Shown here: positions 45,708 to 55,351 of the stretch, in pieces
Layout: each line of letters opens with the position of its first letter
Position numbering within the stretch: position 1 is the first letter of the stretch
Assembly: GCF_000753795.1 (NCBI RefSeq)
Contig: NZ_JPEO01000008.1
Span: 58,567-122,566, forward strand
DNA: 64,000 bases
Direction: 5' to 3'
From: Shewanella mangrovi
GTDB taxonomy: Bacteria; Pseudomonadota; Gammaproteobacteria; Enterobacterales; Shewanellaceae
The notes under the pieces: model-generated
Databases searched by the model: none
Seen by the model: only the letters and a program-made list of their open reading frames with translations
Told to the model about the DNA's origin: nothing
Position numbers and translations under genes: made by a program

Positions 45708-47801
45708 ATGTCATTTGTTAATACATCCGTTGCACTCGCAATCGCAATCGCAGCAGCGTTAGGTACCAATGTCGCTTATGCTGACGATGCCTCGCGTACG
45801 AATCATGCACAGATTGAAAAAATCGAAGTGATTGGATCATCGCAGCAGATTAGCCGCTCCGCTACTGGCTTGAATATGTCGTTACGGGAAACGCCTCAAT
45901 CTGTTTCCGTTATCAGCAACGAATACATTGAAAACTTCAATCTCAACACCATCAATGATGTCATGGATTTCACGCCTGGCATCACGGTTGAGAAAGTTGA
46001 AACTGATCGCACCTATCTGACTTCGCGCGGCTTCACCGTCAGTAATATTCAGATAGATGGTGTTGGTGCGCCTTTTTATGCCGATATTCTGTATGGTGAT
46101 ACCGATACCAGTATCTATGAACAAGTTGATGTTATTCGTGGCGCGAATGGCCTTGCTGCAGGTGTCGGTAACCCAGCGGCAACCGTCAATTTAATTCGTA
46201 AACGTCCAACCCAAGAGACTCAGGGCTACGTTAAAGTAAGTGCAGGACGTTGGGATAATTACGGTTTCGAAACAGATGTTTCAGGCAGCTTAACCGCTAA
46301 TGTTCGCGGTCGCTTTGTCGGTAGCTACCACGATAACCATTCTTATATCGACCTCTACAGCAAGCAATTGGCATCTGTATATGGCGTACTTGAAGCCGAT
46401 ATTTCAGATAGCACCTTGTTGACAGTAGGGGCTCATTATTCTGAAAACAAGCCTGACTCTCCTATGTGGGGCTCGCTAACACTGGCTTACACCGATGGCA
46501 CGCCGACCGATTTTGGTCGTTCTACCTCCACTTCAGCGGACTGGGCCTACTGGAATACCCTAAATACTGAAGCCTTTGCGGAGCTTAAGCATAACTTTGC
46601 CAATGGCTGGACAGGTTTAGTTAGCTATAACTACCGTGCCAACAATCAGGCAGGTAATCTGTTCTATGTCACTGGTAGTATTGCGCCAGTGACCAATTCA
46701 GGTCTGTACGGCTATGCCTCGCGCTACACACTGGATGGTGAGGCACACCAAGTTGATGCCAAAGCCAACGGTGACTATCAGCTATTTGGCCGAACTCACC
46801 AACTCACCCTAGGCGCCAGTTGGATCCGCCATAGCGTTAAAGACCTATCGCTGTTTGATTACACCACAGGTAACGGTTTTCCCAATATCGATGACTTTAC
46901 CCAATGGGACGGTAACACGCCCTTCCCAACCTTCGCTGATAATGCCTCAGGCTCAGATATCAGTGATACCCAAGCATCGGCTTATATCGCAACCCGCATA
47001 GAAGCCACCGATAAGCTTTCTTTTGTGGCTGGCGGGCGTTTCGTAGATTATCGCAGCCGCGGCGAAAGCTACGGTAATCAAGAAGTCAGCGATGAAAACA
47101 AATTCATTCCTTACGGCGGTATTGTTTATGATTTGACGGAACATCTGTCGCTTTATACCAGCATCGCGAAAACCTTCCGAGCCCAAACAGAATTTGACGA
47201 AGACCATCAGCGCTTAGCACCAACATCGGGCAAAACACTGGAAGGCGGCATTAAAGGTGAATTCTTCAATGGCGCGTTAAACACAACCGCCGCCATTTTT
47301 AAGAACGAGTATCAAAACCTCGCCGAAACCGCAGGTCGCAACGCACAAGGGCAAAGCTATTCTCGTGGTGTTGACCTTAAATCTACCGGGTTTGAGTTAG
47401 AAATCTCGGGGAAACTCAGCGATGAATTGAAGATGATGCTCGGTTATACCCAACTGGATATTGAAGATCAGCAAGGCGACGACATCCGTCCTTATATCCC
47501 TGAGCGCTCGCTCAAAGGGATGCTGATTTACCAACCAGAGTGGGCACCAGAGCTTTCATTAGGCACAAACTTCCGTTGGCAATCATCTGTCTATACCGAT
47601 GTCAGTAGTGAGATCCGTATTAATCAGGGGGCCTACGCAATTTATGGGGTATTTGCCAAATACCAAATACTCGACAACTTGGAGCTTGGCCTCAATGTCA
47701 GCAACCTAGGCGACAAAACCTACTACAACAGTTTGCGGGTAACGCAGGCGTTTTACGGTGCCCCAAGAGATTATACTGCGACGATAACTTATCGCTTTTA
47801 A
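45708..47801 (+). CDS. TonB-dependent siderophore receptor (FhuE/FpvA-like)
   Basis: A 697-residue outer-membrane receptor for a ferric siderophore. The signal peptide ends AYAD, a TonB box-like stretch (KIEVIGS) follows, the plug domain runs to about 190 (ETPQSVSVISNEYI, TSRGFTVSNIQIDG, GANGLAAGVGNPAATVNLIRK), and the barrel ends in YRF. The plug resembles hydroxamate-type receptors (FhuE, FpvA, FoxA). No siderophore synthesis or ABC import genes are adjacent, so it may take up siderophores made by others. Confidence 0.93.
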   Translation: MSFVNTSVALAIAIAAALGTNVAYADDASRTNHAQIEKIEVIGSSQQISRSATGLNMSLRETPQSVSVISNEYIENFNLNTINDVMDFTPGITVEKVETDRTYLTSRGFTVSNIQIDGVGAPFYADILYGDTDTSIYEQVDVIRGANGLAAGVGNPAATVNLIRKRPTQETQGYVKVSAGRWDNYGFETDVSGSLTANVRGRFVGSYHDNHSYIDLYSKQLASVYGVLEADISDSTLLTVGAHYSENKPDSPMWGSLTLAYTDGTPTDFGRSTSTSADWAYWNTLNTEAFAELKHNFANGWTGLVSYNYRANNQAGNLFYVTGSIAPVTNSGLYGYASRYTLDGEAHQVDAKANGDYQLFGRTHQLTLGASWIRHSVKDLSLFDYTTGNGFPNIDDFTQWDGNTPFPTFADNASGSDISDTQASAYIATRIEATDKLSFVAGGRFVDYRSRGESYGNQEVSDENKFIPYGGIVYDLTEHLSLYTSIAKTFRAQTEFDEDHQRLAPTSGKTLEGGIKGEFFNGALNTTAAIFKNEYQNLAETAGRNAQGQSYSRGVDLKSTGFELEISGKLSDELKMMLGYTQLDIEDQQGDDIRPYIPERSLKGMLIYQPEWAPELSLGTNFRWQSSVYTDVSSEIRINQGAYAIYGVFAKYQILDNLELGLNVSNLGDKTYYNSLRVTQAFYGAPRDYTATITYRF

Positions 47802-47810
47802 GTCACATAA

Positions 47811-47839
47811 AACGGCTGAACATCTGTTCAGCCGTTTTT
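47811..47839 (+). terminator. terminator after the TonB receptor gene
   Basis: An 11-bp perfect stem AACGGCTGAAC/GTTCAGCCGTT with an ATCT loop, followed by TTTTT-like sequence. Confidence 0.92.
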
Positions 47840-47913
47840 CGCTATTACGTCTTATCACTTCCGCGACCTTGCTCTGTCCCTGCCTCTTGCTGAATAAAAA
47901 AAAAGCCGCTCAC

Positions 47914-48018
47914 TCTACCGTGATTAGGAGCGAAATCGGACTGCTCAAATTTATAATGCTTGCTGAAAGAGCTTGCTGTGCTGAAGCCAGAGCAACCTTG
48001 TTCACCAGCGGCTATAAG
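47914..48018 (-). pseudogene. possible remnant of an AraC-family regulator
   Basis: A minus-strand frame reads GCSGFSTASSFSKHYK and then FAPNHGR, closely resembling the last helix-turn-helix of AraC regulators (GFSSASHFSKCYK... FGxAP). The rest of a 280-residue regulator is absent, and the stretch between the two blocks does not keep normal spacing. AraC regulators often control siderophore receptors, and one lies next door. On the same strand a 7-bp AGCCGCT/AGCGGCT pair about 100 nt apart ends in nine U, so a small RNA is an alternative reading. Nothing else is recognised in 48045-48274. Confidence 0.4.
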
Positions 48019-48274
48019 ATAAATCAACGGAGAATAATACATTCCTAACTATCTGTATTAGAAAATATTTATTAGTAATCACTAAACCACAACCAACTTG
48101 CTATTTTGCATTTACAGTGCCCATTTCCGTTACCTAAACTGCCGATGCAGATTGAGACGCTAGTCATTGGTCTACTATGCTGGACTTGATACCTTGGTCT
48201 ATAACAACACTCAGATAAACAGTTACTTTACTAAGCTATTAGTAAGTCGACGACGTTAGACGAGGTTTTATTAG

Positions 48275-49402
48275 GTGAATAACACGGCGCTGATGTTAGG
48301 TGGTGGTGGCGCACGCGCGGCTTATCAGGTTGGCGTGCTAAAAGCGCTGGTACAACACTACCCTCGCAATCACGCGATTCCATTTAGCATTATTTGTGGC
48401 ACTTCGGCCGGAGCCATCAATGGCACCGCCATGGCGACCCATGCTTCTTGTTTTCACTTAGGTGTAAAAAAGCTGGAATGGATTTGGCAACACCTTGATA
48501 CCAGCAGAATCTACCATTCTTCAATACCACACGTGTTAAGACATCTCTTGGCTATTTTGCTGAAGGGCATGCAGACCGATCTGGCAAGTACCGATGCGGG
48601 CAGTCTGCTAGATAATGATCCACTGCGCCATCTGCTGAATGAACTGATCAACTTTGAGCGTATCGACCGCAATATTCAAAATGGCTATCTTAAAGCCTTG
48701 AGCATTGATACATCGTGCTACAACACTTCTCATTCGGTCAGCTTTTTTCAGGGGCAAGATAACATTAGCAATTGGCAGCGTGCCCGTCGGAGTGGGGTAA
48801 GATCGCGGCTTAATACGGAACATTTGATGGCAAGCGCTGCCATTCCGCTGGTATTCCCGTCAATAAAATTAGGTAAATGGTACTACGGCGATGGCTCAGT
48901 ACATCAGTTAGCGCCGCTTTCTTGCCCGATCCATCTCGGCGCGGAAAGGATCATGGTGATTAACCTTGAAAGTCCCCATAAACATCTGCCCAAAGAGCTG
49001 GAGTATCACCCTAAAACCGCCACTGTTGCTGGTCACCTGTTAGATACCATCTTTTCTGACACGCTCAATAGCGATATGGAGCGACTCACCCGTATCAACG
49101 GTACCTTGTCGCTTATCCCTGAGGCTAAACGGCAAACAGCAGAACTGCGCCATATTGAAACCTTAGTGATGAAACCGAGTGAGGACTTAAGTGATCTGGC
49201 GAAACGCTACTACATGGATCTGCCGTTTGCGATTCGCCGCTTGCTCGGCTTAATTGGTATTAACAGCCAATCTGAATCCAGTATTGTGTCGTACCTGCTG
49301 TTCGAAAAAAGCTTTACTAGCGCACTTATCGATTTGGGTTTCCGCGACGCTCAGCGACAAATGGATCAACTGCAGAGTTTCTTTCAATTCCCGCTGCGAT
49401 AA
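48275..49402 (+). CDS. patatin-like phospholipase
   Basis: A 375-residue lipid acyl hydrolase. The oxyanion loop is GGGGARAAYQVG (residues 9-20), the nucleophile is Ser44 in GTSAG, and the catalytic Asp is in YYGDGSVHQLAPL near residue 206, a DG[AG/S] variant. There is no signal peptide, so it is probably cytosolic or membrane-peripheral. The start is GTG at 48275 with GAGG 9 nt upstream. Monocistronic between the receptor region and fumC; the natural substrate is unknown. Confidence 0.9.
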   Translation: MNNTALMLGGGGARAAYQVGVLKALVQHYPRNHAIPFSIICGTSAGAINGTAMATHASCFHLGVKKLEWIWQHLDTSRIYHSSIPHVLRHLLAILLKGMQTDLASTDAGSLLDNDPLRHLLNELINFERIDRNIQNGYLKALSIDTSCYNTSHSVSFFQGQDNISNWQRARRSGVRSRLNTEHLMASAAIPLVFPSIKLGKWYYGDGSVHQLAPLSCPIHLGAERIMVINLESPHKHLPKELEYHPKTATVAGHLLDTIFSDTLNSDMERLTRINGTLSLIPEAKRQTAELRHIETLVMKPSEDLSDLAKRYYMDLPFAIRRLLGLIGINSQSESSIVSYLLFEKSFTSALIDLGFRDAQRQMDQLQSFFQFPLR

Positions 49403-49481
49403 AACAGCAATAGCGCTTCACAATAGACCGATACAGAGCGCCCCTAGCCACTAAGGAAGCTCTGTAGAACTAATGATGAGT

Positions 49482-50864
49482 TTATGAAATCCCCCCAATC
49501 GTGAGTCTCTTAGGGTCAAGATACTGTTCCAATTCACGCCGACTCAGATCAGTTTCCTCCTCTGCTACATCGATGATATCTCTGCCCTCCTTGTAGGCTT
49601 TTTTGGCTATTTCTGCCGCTTTCAGATAGCCAATCACCGGATTTAATGCGGTGATCAGCACAGGGTTTTTAGCGAGACTCTTATCAATATTGTGCTGACA
49701 CACAGTGAACGGCTCAATTGCTTTATCAGCAAGGGCAATGCATGCATTGCTCAGCAGATTTATTGATTCAAGCAGGTTATGTGCGATGACCGGTAACATG
49801 ACATTAAGTTGAAAGTTTCCCGACTGGCCAGCAACAGTAATCGTGGTATCGTTGCCAATCACCTGCGCCGCAGCCATGGCGACAGCTTCAGGGATCACGG
49901 GATTTACCTTGCCGGGCATGATGGAGGAGCCAGGTTGTAAAGCCTTTAGTGCTATTTCACCTAATCCAGCAAGCGGACCTGAGTTCATCCAGCGTAGATC
50001 ATTGGCAATTTTCATCAATGCCACCGCCACGGTTTTTAACTGACCGGAAAGCGCAACAATCGCGTCCTGACTGCTCAGGTTAAAATAGAAGTTTTCACTA
50101 GGCTCAAACGCTAAACCGCTTAACTGACTGAGATGATGGCTAAACGTTGCAGCAAAGCTGGAATGAGCATTTATGCCGGTGCCGACTGCGGTTCCTCCCT
50201 GTGCAAGTGCTCTTACTGATACCAGTGCCGAACTTATGGCCCCCGACGCATGCTGTATTTGGGCTTCCCAGCCACTTAACTCTTGGCTGAAAGTAATCGG
50301 CATCGCGTCCATTAAATGTGTCCTACCGGTTTTGACAACCCCTGCAAGCTGCAGCTGTTTTTTTCTGAGCGCAGTGCTCAGGTGGGTTAATGCTGGAAGC
50401 AACCGTGTTTCCGTGGTTATGACGGCACTCACCTGAATGGAAGTGGGAATCACATCATTACTACTTTGTCCCATGTTGACGTGGTCATTGGGACTTACGC
50501 TTTCCTTCGTAATCCGACTTGCTAGGGTCGCCAACACCTCATTTGCATTCATATTGGTACTGGTGCCAGAGCCCGTTTGAAATACATCAATGGGAAACTG
50601 ATCATGATATTGACCATCAATAATCGCTTGTGCGGCTTTTGAGATTGCCTCAGCAATATCCAGCGGTAATAAGCCTAAATCAGCATTAGTCTTGGCGGCA
50701 GCCTGTTTGATATACGCCAATGCCACAAGCAAATCTTTAGGCATCTTGTACTCACTAATATTGAAGTTATCGACGGCCCGTTGTGTTTGAGCCTGATAGA
50801 GCGCATTTTCCGGGACTTTAACTTCACCCATACTGTCTTTTTCAATACGAAAGATGTGTTTCAT
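49482..50864 (-). CDS. fumC: class II fumarate hydratase FumC
   Basis: FumC interconverts fumarate and malate without an iron-sulfur cluster. The 460-residue protein starts with the typical RIEKDSMGEVKVPENALY and has FQTGSGTSTNMNANEV, GRTHLMDAMPITF and the superfamily signature GSSIMPGKVNP. Being oxygen-stable, this enzyme often backs up FumA/B. It has no operon partner here. Confidence 0.94.
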   Translation of the reverse strand: MKHIFRIEKDSMGEVKVPENALYQAQTQRAVDNFNISEYKMPKDLLVALAYIKQAAAKTNADLGLLPLDIAEAISKAAQAIIDGQYHDQFPIDVFQTGSGTSTNMNANEVLATLASRITKESVSPNDHVNMGQSSNDVIPTSIQVSAVITTETRLLPALTHLSTALRKKQLQLAGVVKTGRTHLMDAMPITFSQELSGWEAQIQHASGAISSALVSVRALAQGGTAVGTGINAHSSFAATFSHHLSQLSGLAFEPSENFYFNLSSQDAIVALSGQLKTVAVALMKIANDLRWMNSGPLAGLGEIALKALQPGSSIMPGKVNPVIPEAVAMAAAQVIGNDTTITVAGQSGNFQLNVMLPVIAHNLLESINLLSNACIALADKAIEPFTVCQHNIDKSLAKNPVLITALNPVIGYLKAAEIAKKAYKEGRDIIDVAEEETDLSRRELEQYLDPKRLTIGGIS

Positions 50865-50957
50865 AAAAATCCTTACCTGAACCTAGTACGGTTTATGGAT
50901 ACCTATTCTGAATTCAAATTTTTGCCTTAATGCGTCTAATACTCTGTTTAATAATGG

Positions 50958-52892
50958 CTATAACCCGGTTAGCAGCCACTGCTCTGCACGCTCCAACTTA
51001 CTAGGTATGCCCTGCAGTAATAACACGTCACCCGCTGCAAATTGCCAGGCTTCATCGACGGCCTGCTCTGTACCGGCCCGCCGCACGTTACTCAGCTTTA
51101 TCTCTAAGTTATCCCAAGGGATGTCCGTCATCGATTTACCGACGATATAGGCCCCGGCAGCCAATGGCAGCGCAAAAAGTTGCTCATAAGCAAGATCGCT
51201 TGCCTGCGCCGAAAAATACCCATGCAAATAGGGGTATTGGTGTCGCCGTTCATTTTCTAATAGCCGTAAAATCTGGCTTAAGGGAACACCAGAATGATGC
51301 AACACTTGCGATACCAGCATTAAGCTACCTTCAAGGACTTCAGGAATAACCAGATCTGCACCAGCCTGCTTTAGCTTGGTCATCTGCTTATCGTCACGGG
51401 TGCGCACAAGAATTTTGCTGTCAGGCGCCAATTGGCGACACAACGCTACAAGGTTATCAATGTGAGGATGCTGACTGAAGGTGATGATGATGGTTTCCGC
51501 ATGGGCTATTGCGGCTTGCTTAAGAATGGCACGCTTAAACGCATCACCGAAAAATAAAGGCTCTCCCGCGGCTCGGCCTTGATACACCTGCATAGGATCA
51601 AAATCTAAGGCGCGATAGCTAATTTGTTGTTGCTTTAAAAAACGCGCAATCACCTGCCCCACGCGGCCAAAGCCAAGCAGCAACACCTGAGTTTCACCAA
51701 TGGCTCCTTTAGCAGGTGCTGGGCTAATTTTACGTGTCGAAAATCGTGGAAGCTTGCGGGTGGCAATACGGATTAATGTCGGCGTAAACGCCATCGACAG
51801 TACCCCAGACATGACCATTAGGTTAGCAATATCACTGGCGAGGAGTTGTTGACTCACCGCTAACGCGAGGATGACAAAAGAGAACTCCCCCATCTGCGCT
51901 AACGATGCTGCGGTCGCAACCGACGTTTTGAGATTTTCCCCGGCAAGCCGCATCAAACCAATAATCACTAAACCTTTGAGCAGCATCAGTACCAAAGTCA
52001 GTAGCAACAGTTGCCACCAGACACTCACCAAATGGCCTATATCTAGCAACATACCGATGGAAATGAAAAACAGTCCCATCAGCAAATCACGAAACGGGCG
52101 AATATCGGCTTCGAGCTGGCGTCGATACTGACTCTCCCCTAACATCATGCCAGCTAAAAAGGCACCCAGCGCCATCGACAGACCAAGCCAATAGGTTGCG
52201 ACGCCAGCAGTGAGTGCCACCACTAACGCTGACAATACGAACAGTTCATTGATTCGTGAACGGGCGACTTCGTCAAACAGTCTTGGCAACAACCACTTTC
52301 CTACTGACATCAACGCAACGAAGGCCAGAACTCCCTTCGCTAAGGCAACCCCCAGCAGCGGCATAAACTCACCGGGTTCCGCTTCAGCCAGCAGTGGAAT
52401 TAAGATAAGCAGAGGTACAACGGCTAGATCTTGGAACAGTAAAACACTGACAGCTAGTTCACCGTGCCGATGTGCCAGTTGGCCATTATCACTTAACAGT
52501 TTGAGCACAATTGCGGTTGACGATAACGCCACCGCGAATCCGATCACCACAGCTTGATGCAAGTCATTAATGAAGGTCAGCGCTAAGGCCGTTACTAACA
52601 ATGCGGTCAGCAGCATCTGAATACTGCCTAAGCCAAATACAGTTCGCCGCATGGACCACAATTTAGGAATAGAAAATTCCAGCCCCAGCGTAAACATCAA
52701 CAACACCACCCCCAGCTCTGCGGCTGAATGAATGGTATTTTGCGAAATCCAGTTAAATCCAGCCGGACCGCTTAGCACACCAGTGAAGAGATAGGCTAAC
52801 AGCGGTGGCAGTTTTAACCGGCGCAGCAGCACAATAGCCACCATGGCGATCAGCAACATCATCAGCAATTGCGTCAACATCTGGTGCGCCAT
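50958..52892 (-). CDS. CPA2-family monovalent cation:proton antiporter (KefB/KefC-like)
   Basis: A 644-residue inner-membrane exchanger. About 12 hydrophobic segments fill residues 1-380, including the transport-site region SVLLFQDLAVVPLL. A TrkA-N nucleotide-binding domain starts near 400 with VLLLGFGRVGQVIARFL, and a TrkA-C-like end follows (DNLEIKLSNVRRAG, AAGDVLLLQGI). The domain order fits Kef-type potassium efflux; whether glutathione adducts gate it cannot be read. A hairpin with a U tract lies in its leader. Confidence 0.9.
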   Translation of the reverse strand: MAHQMLTQLLMMLLIAMVAIVLLRRLKLPPLLAYLFTGVLSGPAGFNWISQNTIHSAAELGVVLLMFTLGLEFSIPKLWSMRRTVFGLGSIQMLLTALLVTALALTFINDLHQAVVIGFAVALSSTAIVLKLLSDNGQLAHRHGELAVSVLLFQDLAVVPLLILIPLLAEAEPGEFMPLLGVALAKGVLAFVALMSVGKWLLPRLFDEVARSRINELFVLSALVVALTAGVATYWLGLSMALGAFLAGMMLGESQYRRQLEADIRPFRDLLMGLFFISIGMLLDIGHLVSVWWQLLLLTLVLMLLKGLVIIGLMRLAGENLKTSVATAASLAQMGEFSFVILALAVSQQLLASDIANLMVMSGVLSMAFTPTLIRIATRKLPRFSTRKISPAPAKGAIGETQVLLLGFGRVGQVIARFLKQQQISYRALDFDPMQVYQGRAAGEPLFFGDAFKRAILKQAAIAHAETIIITFSQHPHIDNLVALCRQLAPDSKILVRTRDDKQMTKLKQAGADLVIPEVLEGSLMLVSQVLHHSGVPLSQILRLLENERRHQYPYLHGYFSAQASDLAYEQLFALPLAAGAYIVGKSMTDIPWDNLEIKLSNVRRAGTEQAVDEAWQFAAGDVLLLQGIPSKLERAEQWLLTGL

Positions 52893-52926
52893 TCAAAGGA
52901 CTCCCGCTTTTTCACGCTCAATAATG

Positions 52927-52954
52927 TCAAAAAGCCGACGGCGAAAAGCGGCTT
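52927..52954 (-). terminator. hairpin with U tract in the leader of the antiporter gene
   Basis: On the minus strand AAGCCG/CGGCTT (52949-52954 and 52932-52937), with an 11-nt loop, is followed by UUUUU. No gene on that strand ends here, so it may act as an attenuator or be chance. Confidence 0.35.
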
Positions 52955-53068
52955 AGATCACTCTATTAAGCATAATCAAGCATTCACTAATGACAAATCT
53001 GTTGTTTACCAACTAGGCATGCATATTGCTTAGGAAAGAATAAGAAGGTTTTTTACGGAGTATTCTTA

Positions 53069-53962
53069 ATGGATTTTTTACACACAGCCGAAGGATACGC
53101 TGACACCTATTACTGGCAAGAAAAGCCTATCAGCAGCAAGAAAAAGCCACTTGATATGCTAGCTTTATTGCAACGATTACATGCGAGTCTCGACCCACGG
53201 ACAGTTTTTGCCAGCTACGGCAAACAACTGCAGTCGGCATTGCCGCTTTATGGCGTCACACTACATGACCACGATACACCGCTGAAATGGGGCCGAACTA
53301 AGGGCATCAAACTCACTCGTACAGTACTGCTTAATGATGTTACGGTGCAATTGGACTATTTTCTGTCGATGCCGCTGAACATCAGTGAAACTGTTCAGCT
53401 CGATAGTATCGAGCCTTTACTGAGCCAGCCGCTTGCCAATGCTTACCGGCATCAAAAAGTTGCTGAACAGGCCATGCTCGATTCATTAACCGGACTTGGT
53501 AACCGCTTCTTCTTCAACCAAGCGTTAAAAAATGCGACTGCACGTGCTGAACGGGCCAAAGCAACCCATCAAGTGAGTTTGTTAATTCTGGATCTGGATA
53601 ACTTCAAACAGCTGAACGACAGCAAGGGGCACAGAGAAGGCGACAAGGCCCTAATGCTATTTGCAGATATTGTTCGCAATAGTATTCGTTCTGCTGATCA
53701 AGCATTTCGACTGGGTGGCGATGAGTTTGTGATTATCGCCGAAGGCAAGTCAGATTCAGCGCATCTGATCGCCGAACGGATTTTGCAACAAACGGCAGAC
53801 GATATATTTTTGCAAAGCAATAAAGTCTCCTGCAGTATCGGCATTAGCCTGTTTGATAAACAAACATCTTCTGACGAGCAACTGTTTGAGCAAGCGGATA
53901 ACGCGCTCTATCGCGCAAAAAGCGGCGGCCGCAATCGTTATTGTCTAGCCGCTAGACAATAG
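53069..53962 (+). CDS. diguanylate cyclase
   Basis: A 297-residue cytoplasmic cyclase. The N-terminal 140 residues look like a small sensor, possibly a degenerate GAF (LHASLDPRTVFASYGKQL). The GGDEF domain begins at AMLDSLTGLGNRFFF, continues LLILDLDNFKQLNDSKGH, and has the active loop FRLGGDEFVII. The allosteric site RSAD (RxxD) stands five residues before GGDEF, so product inhibition is expected, unlike the cyclase at 29322. Start preceded by ACGGAG. Single gene. Confidence 0.93.
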   Translation: MDFLHTAEGYADTYYWQEKPISSKKKPLDMLALLQRLHASLDPRTVFASYGKQLQSALPLYGVTLHDHDTPLKWGRTKGIKLTRTVLLNDVTVQLDYFLSMPLNISETVQLDSIEPLLSQPLANAYRHQKVAEQAMLDSLTGLGNRFFFNQALKNATARAERAKATHQVSLLILDLDNFKQLNDSKGHREGDKALMLFADIVRNSIRSADQAFRLGGDEFVIIAEGKSDSAHLIAERILQQTADDIFLQSNKVSCSIGISLFDKQTSSDEQLFEQADNALYRAKSGGRNRYCLAARQ

Positions 53963-53966
53963 CAAA

Positions 53967-53991
53967 AAGGCCGAGCATCTAGCTCGGCCTT
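53967..53991. terminator. bidirectional terminator between the cyclase gene and sstT
   Basis: A 10-bp stem AAGGCCGAGC/GCTCGGCCTT with an ATCTA loop, flanked by A-rich and T-rich sides. Confidence 0.9.
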
Positions 53992-54002
53992 CATTTTTAT
54001 TT

Positions 54003-55226
54003 TTATTGCCCTTGCTTACGCTCTTCAGCTAAACAAGCAGCAGCGGTAAACACCACATCGGTCGACGAGTTCAGCGCAGTTTCAGTTGAATCTTGCAACA
54101 CACCAATAATCATACCAACGGCGACTACTTGCATTGCAACATCGTTACCAATACCAAATAAACTACACGCTAACGGGATCAGCAGCAGAGAGCCCCCCGC
54201 CACGCCAGACGCGCCGCAAGCAGAGACCGAAGCCACTAGGCTAAGCAATAGCGCCGTTGGCATATCAACGCTATATCCTAGCGTATTAACTGCGGCAAGC
54301 GTCAGTACCGTAATCGTGATGGCTGCGCCGCCCATATTAATCGTGGCACCGAGCGGTATAGACACAGAATAGGTATCTTCATGCAATTTCATGCGCTCAC
54401 ACAATGCCATATTGACCGGAATGTTGGCGGCACTTGAACGAGTAAAAAATGCCGTAACACCACTTTCACGCAAACAGGTCAACACCAGAGGATAAGGATT
54501 ACGACGAATTTTAATAAACACCAAAAGCGGGTTAACCACTAAGGCCATGAATAGCATAGTGCCGAGCAACACCATTAGCAGGTGCACATAACTGTGCATA
54601 ACGGCAAAGCCCGTTTCAGCAATAGACACGGCAACCAAACCAAACACACCGATAGGTGCCAGATGAATCACGAAGCGCACCATGACCGACACACCATGGC
54701 TCATATCCCAGAACACTTTTTTGGTGGCATCGCTGGCATGCTTAAGCGTCAGTCCTAACCCCAATGCCCACACCAGAATGCCGATGTAGTTGCCGCTAGA
54801 CAGTGCATTAACCGGATTATCAACCATCTTAAATAACAAGGTATGCAGCACTTCGCCAATCCCTTGTGGCGGGGTCATGGTCTGGTCACCCGTTTGCAAA
54901 ATCAATGTCGATGGGAATAAAAAGCTGACGCTAACCGCCGCGAGTGCCGCACATAATGTCCCCACTAGGTACAACACGATGATAGGGCGTAAATTGGTTT
55001 GGGTATTCTTTTTCTGATTGGCAATTGAGGCCGCTACTAATAAAAACACCAAAATAGGTGCAATCGCCTTCAGCGCACCAACGAATAGCGAACCTAAAAA
55101 CGCGATATTCATCGCCCAATCAGGCGCAATTACCGCGAGTAATATGCCAGCAACAATGCCGATAAAGATTTGCAGTACCAGACTAGTGTTAGCAATACGG
55201 GCCAACAAGGTAGAGGATAAGTTCAT
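54003..55226 (-). CDS. sstT: serine/threonine:sodium symporter SstT
   Basis: SstT imports serine and threonine with sodium. The 407-residue protein belongs to the dicarboxylate/amino acid:cation symporter family: eight or so hydrophobic segments, the serine-rich reentrant loop seen as [15 protein letters not shown], and the [17 protein letters not shown] block. The ATG at 55226 ([17 protein letters not shown]) fits E. coli SstT; a longer frame to 55265 adds a non-conserved N terminus. Confidence 0.94.
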   Translation of the reverse strand: MNLSSTLLARIANTSLVLQIFIGIVAGILLAVIAPDWAMNIAFLGSLFVGALKAIAPILVFLLVAASIANQKKNTQTNLRPIIVLYLVGTLCAALAAVSVSFLFPSTLILQTGDQTMTPPQGIGEVLHTLLFKMVDNPVNALSSGNYIGILVWALGLGLTLKHASDATKKVFWDMSHGVSVMVRFVIHLAPIGVFGLVAVSIAETGFAVMHSYVHLLMVLLGTMLFMALVVNPLLVFIKIRRNPYPLVLTCLRESGVTAFFTRSSAANIPVNMALCERMKLHEDTYSVSIPLGATINMGGAAITITVLTLAAVNTLGYSVDMPTALLLSLVASVSACGASGVAGGSLLLIPLACSLFGIGNDVAMQVVAVGMIIGVLQDSTETALNSSTDVVFTAAACLAEERKQGQ

Positions 55227-55351
55227 GAAATTGCCTAACGTTATTATCTTAATGGCGGGCGCCATGGAATAACGTTTTTATCGAAGATAGGCGCCGTTGT
55301 CCAGCGCCATTGCGTAAGTAACACGCCTATTGATGTATCGATAAGTGTCGT

